Below, piece by piece: positions 47,417 through 49,984 of a stretch of 49,984 nt of DNA. Under the pieces are notes generated by a model. That model saw only the letters and a list, made by a program, of their open reading frames with translations, had not been told where the DNA came from and searched no databases. The position numbers were made by a program, and so were the translations under genes. Source of the DNA: Aurantibacter aestuarii. GTDB lineage: Bacteria > Bacteroidota > Bacteroidia > Flavobacteriales > Flavobacteriaceae. The number at the start of each line of letters is the position of its first letter. The stretch's first letter is position 1. The stretch lies in the NCBI RefSeq assembly GCF_003008425.1, contig NZ_PXOQ01000010.1:1-49984 (forward strand), written 5' to 3'.

Positions 47417-47556
47417 GAAAACACAACAACGTATATAAAAAATAGCGGTTTTGGTGCTTTAACAAAATTGATTTTTATAGATTTATGGTCACTGTTAATC
47501 TGAAAAGTTAGCGCTTTAAAATCCGCTACTTTTCATATACAAGACCGTTGCCATTA
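47417..47556 (+). other. attC-like site 5
   Basis: Closing box GAAAACACAAC (one extra A relative to the cassette start GTTGTGTTTC), arms GTATATAAAAAATAGCGG and CCGCTACTTTTCATATAC with two A-opposite-C mismatches, ending AAGACCG^TT at 47547. No strong central hairpin seen. Confidence 0.85.
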
Positions 47557-47564
47557 ATTTGAAA

Positions 47565-48185
47565 ATGAACCTTACGAAAGAAATTAAAAATCGAAAAATT
47601 GATTTTGAACCTAAAGTTAAGGTATCAAATAATCGAATTGAAATTGAGAAAATAGGAATCGGAATTGAACTATCGGACAAATTTACTGTTGCGGATAAAT
47701 CGGAATTTCGGAATTTTATATCCGACTATGAATTCCCTAAAAATTTGGAATTAAGTAAAAAGGACAGAGAAGGATTTGAAAAAGAACTTTTCGAGCCAAT
47801 TTTCACTCTTTCGGACAAAGAAAATAATCGACCAATTATAGCCTGTTACCTTTTCAATGTTAATGACCTGAAAGGAAATACAAATCTAAATATTCGGAGC
47901 ATCACGAAATATGAATTAATGTGGGCGGAATATGTTTTGGAATCGAAAAACAATCGGAGAGTAAGCGTTAAAAGAGTTGTTACGAATGGAATTAACGGCT
48001 CGATTTCGGAAAATTATTGGTTTGCTTATAAAAGTAAAAGTACTAATTCAGAGATATTGTCTCGTTTGCGGATTTTAAACTTGGAAATTAATGATTACGT
48101 TTTGACATTTTATATTGTGGATGATGAACAAAACTCTTTGAGCGAAACGGAATTAGAAAAATTCATAAACGGAATAAAAAACTAA
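47565..48185 (+). CDS. Protein of unknown function (cassette 6)
   Basis: 206 residues from ATG 47565 (a TTG at 47559 is an alternative). Cytosolic, charged, mixed alpha/beta; GIGIELSDKFTVADKSEFRNF and ITKYELMWAEYVLESKNNRRVSVKRVV regions suggest a compact two-part fold, without known motif. The TAA stop overlaps the closing box of the cassette. Not recognised. Confidence 0.6.
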   Translation: MNLTKEIKNRKIDFEPKVKVSNNRIEIEKIGIGIELSDKFTVADKSEFRNFISDYEFPKNLELSKKDREGFEKELFEPIFTLSDKENNRPIIACYLFNVNDLKGNTNLNIRSITKYELMWAEYVLESKNNRRVSVKRVVTNGINGSISENYWFAYKSKSTNSEILSRLRILNLEINDYVLTFYIVDDEQNSLSETELEKFINGIKN

Positions 48186-48322
48186 TGGCAACACCGTATA
48201 TAAAAAATTGCTAGTTTTAGCTTAACCAATGTTAGTTGCTTTGTTTACTAGCTTCTGATTTTCCTTCGGAAAATCCTCGCACACAAACACGCAACTTTCC
48301 ATATACAACAACGTTGGCACAC
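48183..48322 (+). other. attC-like site 6
   Basis: Closing box TAATGGCAAC, arms GTATATAAAAAATTGC and GCAACTTTCCATATAC (three A-opposite-C mismatches), central hairpin GATTTTCC-TTC-GGAAAATC, ending AACAACG^TT at 48313. Confidence 0.88.
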
Positions 48323-48331
48323 ATTTGAGAA

Positions 48332-49198
48332 ATGACATTAATCATTGGAAAAAATATTGGAAATTCATTAAGAGTTGATAGCGATTCCAAGATTACAAAT
48401 CCGAAAATTGCCTCGAATAGAAATAGTGTTTTTTCAGGATTATTAAAGTCCATAATTCTAAATCCATACATTTCTGTATCATATGCTGGTGGAGTAGAAA
48501 CTGCGCAATCTGCAATCGAAGAGCTATATAAACTTCCAAATTTTAATATTAGCACAGTAAAAAAAGAGCTACTTGGAATTCATAAAGAAACTAATTTTGA
48601 AACTGACTTTTTAATTGCTTCAATTGAGAATCAAGGGTTACTTTATAAGATTTCAGAGGGAAAAATTGATGTTTCAAATCAAAGTCAATGGATAGGCGAT
48701 TCTTCTGGTTTTAATATGTACCAAAGAGAGTTTATTCCAAACCTAAAAGGAACAGAACCAAAACAAATAGTGAAAGCTCACGAAAATGCATTTGAAGAAG
48801 TTGTTAAAAGTGGAAAAATAGAAAGTATTGGCGGATTTCATATAACAGTCCACACAACAAAAAATGGATTAGAATATTTAATGAAAATGTCTGTTTCAAT
48901 TGGACAACCAACCTCAATGGTCGTTCAGGCAAATCAAGTAGTTCCAATTCCGTTTGGAGATGCGAAAACAGGTGCATTTTCATATAGTTATCTTATATCA
49001 AGTAATCCTTTTCATCCTGCAATCGGAATTTATTTTCCTATGGGGAATTTTGGAACTTTATACTATCCTCGTTTGACAAGGGAAATCTTAATGTTAAAAA
49101 ATGTTGACGTATTTAATTTTGCTAAAAAAGTCAAAGAGGATTTTAAAATTGATTTAACTGGAATAGTTAAAGATGGAGATTTTATGAGGCGGATTTAA
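48332..49198 (+). CDS. Protein of unknown function, possibly Ntn-hydrolase-like (cassette 7)
   Basis: 288 residues from ATG 48332. The opening MTLIIGKNIGNSLRVDSDSKIT followed by PYISVSYAGGVETAQSAIEELYK recalls the proteasome-type Ntn-hydrolase start (Thr2 after Met, DSR.T, AGG), but I cannot confirm this. No signal peptide. The C-terminal half has AFSYSYLISSNPFHPAIGIYFP. The stop lies 6 bp before the AC of the closing box. Confidence 0.6.
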   Translation: MTLIIGKNIGNSLRVDSDSKITNPKIASNRNSVFSGLLKSIILNPYISVSYAGGVETAQSAIEELYKLPNFNISTVKKELLGIHKETNFETDFLIASIENQGLLYKISEGKIDVSNQSQWIGDSSGFNMYQREFIPNLKGTEPKQIVKAHENAFEEVVKSGKIESIGGFHITVHTTKNGLEYLMKMSVSIGQPTSMVVQANQVVPIPFGDAKTGAFSYSYLISSNPFHPAIGIYFPMGNFGTLYYPRLTREILMLKNVDVFNFAKKVKEDFKIDLTGIVKDGDFMRRI

Positions 49199-49205
49199 AA
49201 AAAAC

Positions 49206-49343
49206 GTGTGCCAACACCGTATATAAGCTATGGCTTGGTCAGTCCTCACTTGGAAAATCCTGCGGATTTTCCAAAGATAGTTTATATTTGGAGTGGTCTG
49301 TGTCGAGACACGCCACAGCTCATATACAAAAACGTTGTGCGTA
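49206..49343 (+). other. attC-like site 7
   Basis: Closing box GTGTGCCAAC, arms GTATATAAGCTATGGC and GCCACAGCTCATATAC (two A-opposite-C mismatches), central hairpin TGGAAAATCC-TGC-GGATTTTCCA, ending AAAAACG^TT at 49334. A -7 type box TATATTTG occurs inside it (49283-49290). Confidence 0.88.
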
Positions 49344-49357
49344 ATATGAAAAACTGA

Positions 49358-49909
49358 ATGGATTGTGAAAAAATAGATATGATTAAATTAATACTTCCAG
49401 CAATTCTCACCATTCTCGGAAACATAATTTTTTACTTATGGATAAAAAAACGTGTTGACCGTTAAATTGAACAATACAAAATAACTTACAGCGGAATTTT
49501 TAGGGAAAAAATAGACATCTATCGAGAAATTCTGGACAAGTCTTACCGAATAAAACTTCTGATTAATCGCTATCATTTGACTGGAGACGAAAAAATGGGT
49601 GCTGATTTTATCAAAGAAATTGAGGAATTTATAAACTTTTACCTAAAAAATCAACCATTCCTTTCTGAAAATATGCTTGACAAGCTAAAAAAAATACGCG
49701 CGGAATTTCAATTTATTTTTGACAATTCTTATCAATATTATTCCTTATCAAAAGTGAGCGGAATTCCTAAAGAAATGCGAACTGAAATGACTTTGAAATT
49801 CTTTGAGGCAGGAAATAAATTTAAAACTGATAATCCATTTAACGAATTAGAAACTGTAATCATTAAAGAAATGAGAGCGGATTTAAAAACTGACAACTTT
49901 GAAAAATAA
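49358..49909 (+). pseudogene. Membrane-anchored helical protein broken by one nonsense codon (cassette 8)
   Basis: From ATG 49358 or 49379 the frame encodes a membrane helix (LILPAILTILGNIIFYLWI) and KKRVDR, then TAA at 49463-49465. It continues in the same frame as IEQYKITYSGIFREKIDIYREIL through the downstream open part to a TAA at 49909, a coiled helical domain. One base change would restore the gene, so the stop is recent or a sequencing error. Full length would be about 176-183 residues. Family not recognised. Confidence 0.7.
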
Positions 49910-49914
49910 AATAC

Positions 49915-49984
49915 TACGCACAACAACGGCTATAGTTCATTGCTTCTGACTTTCCTCTCGGAAAGTCCTCGCAAATTTGCTATC
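49915..49984 (+). other. attC-like site 8 (left part; cut by window edge)
   Basis: Closing box TACGCACAAC (complement of the cassette 8 start at 49334-49343), arm GGCTATAGTTCATTGC and hairpin GACTTTCC-TCTC-GGAAAGTC; the matching right arm lies outside the window. Confidence 0.85.

Larger units (their letters stand above)
41306..49984 (+). mobile_element. Integron-like array of eight gene cassettes (continues off right edge)
   Basis: Cassette starts (G of GTT) are 41306, 42119, 43012, 44087, 44858, 47547, 48313 and 49334. Each opens with GTTNNNNNNNAT and closes with ACNNNNNNNAAC, in which the N blocks are reverse complements within the same cassette and differ between cassettes (7 pairs exact, cassette 5 with one extra A). 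Each closing box starts a 134-204 bp site with complementary inner arms and usually a central hairpin. Genes are on the plus strand and fill the cassettes closely, except for one antisense gene. This fits integron cassettes in every structural respect. Confidence 0.88.

Overview
The window is AT-rich chromosomal DNA of a member of the Bacteroidota, most likely a marine Flavobacteriaceae. The reasons are the TamL-type lipoprotein paired with TamB, SusC-style TonB receptor architecture, Ig/CUB-type secreted surface proteins, lack of strong Shine-Dalgarno sites, and promoters of the Bacteroidota type (-33 TTTG, -7 TAnnTTTG). The species cannot be named from sequence alone.

Region 1 (1-20640) looks like ordinary chromosome. 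It carries a large secreted repeat protein running off the left edge, the outer-membrane pair tamB-tamL, a CotH-like lipoprotein kinase, a periplasmic metallophosphatase, a three-gene operon of secreted proteins, and a TonB-dependent receptor next to a His-rich protein that suggests metal uptake. It ends at the 3' tail of a tRNA and the terminator of that tRNA.

Region 2 (20641-39654) is a genomic island of about 19 kb. It is bounded by a 20-bp direct repeat of the tRNA 3' end, with paired TTTGTGGCG integrase-arm repeats just inside each end, and it has its own tyrosine integrase and excisionase-like HTH protein. Cargo: an SOS/translesion module (S24 peptidase repressor, divergent from dinB-dnaE-SRAP); a type I restriction operon hsdR-hsdS-[PrrC-like ATPase/nuclease]-hsdM; and a lone integron-type attC site behind a uracil-glycosylase-like gene.

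Region 3 (39655-49984, continuing off the right edge) starts with a 48-nt half tRNA and holds a tyrosine recombinase followed by eight gene cassettes, all with the recombinase on the same strand. Every cassette begins with GTT plus about 7 cassette-specific bases and AT, and ends with AC plus the reverse complement of those bases. A 134-204 bp imperfectly palindromic site follows. This is the architecture of integron attC sites. In every stem checked, the mismatches are A opposite C on the top strand, which become T-G wobble pairs on the bottom strand. So the bottom strand folds best, as in integrons. The recombinase, however, looks Xer-like: it has an extra N-terminal domain and no visible IntI-specific insertion. 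Cassettes carry a VOC-like protein, a lipoprotein, an esterase-type lipoprotein, unknown proteins, a complete type II restriction-modification system with its controller protein, and a membrane-protein pseudogene. The controller and methyltransferase genes share matching promoter-operator sites.

The main candidate for a new system is the cassette array with a non-IntI recombinase and long, wobble-rich attC-like sites. The orphan attC in the neighbouring island shows that such sites also occur outside the array.
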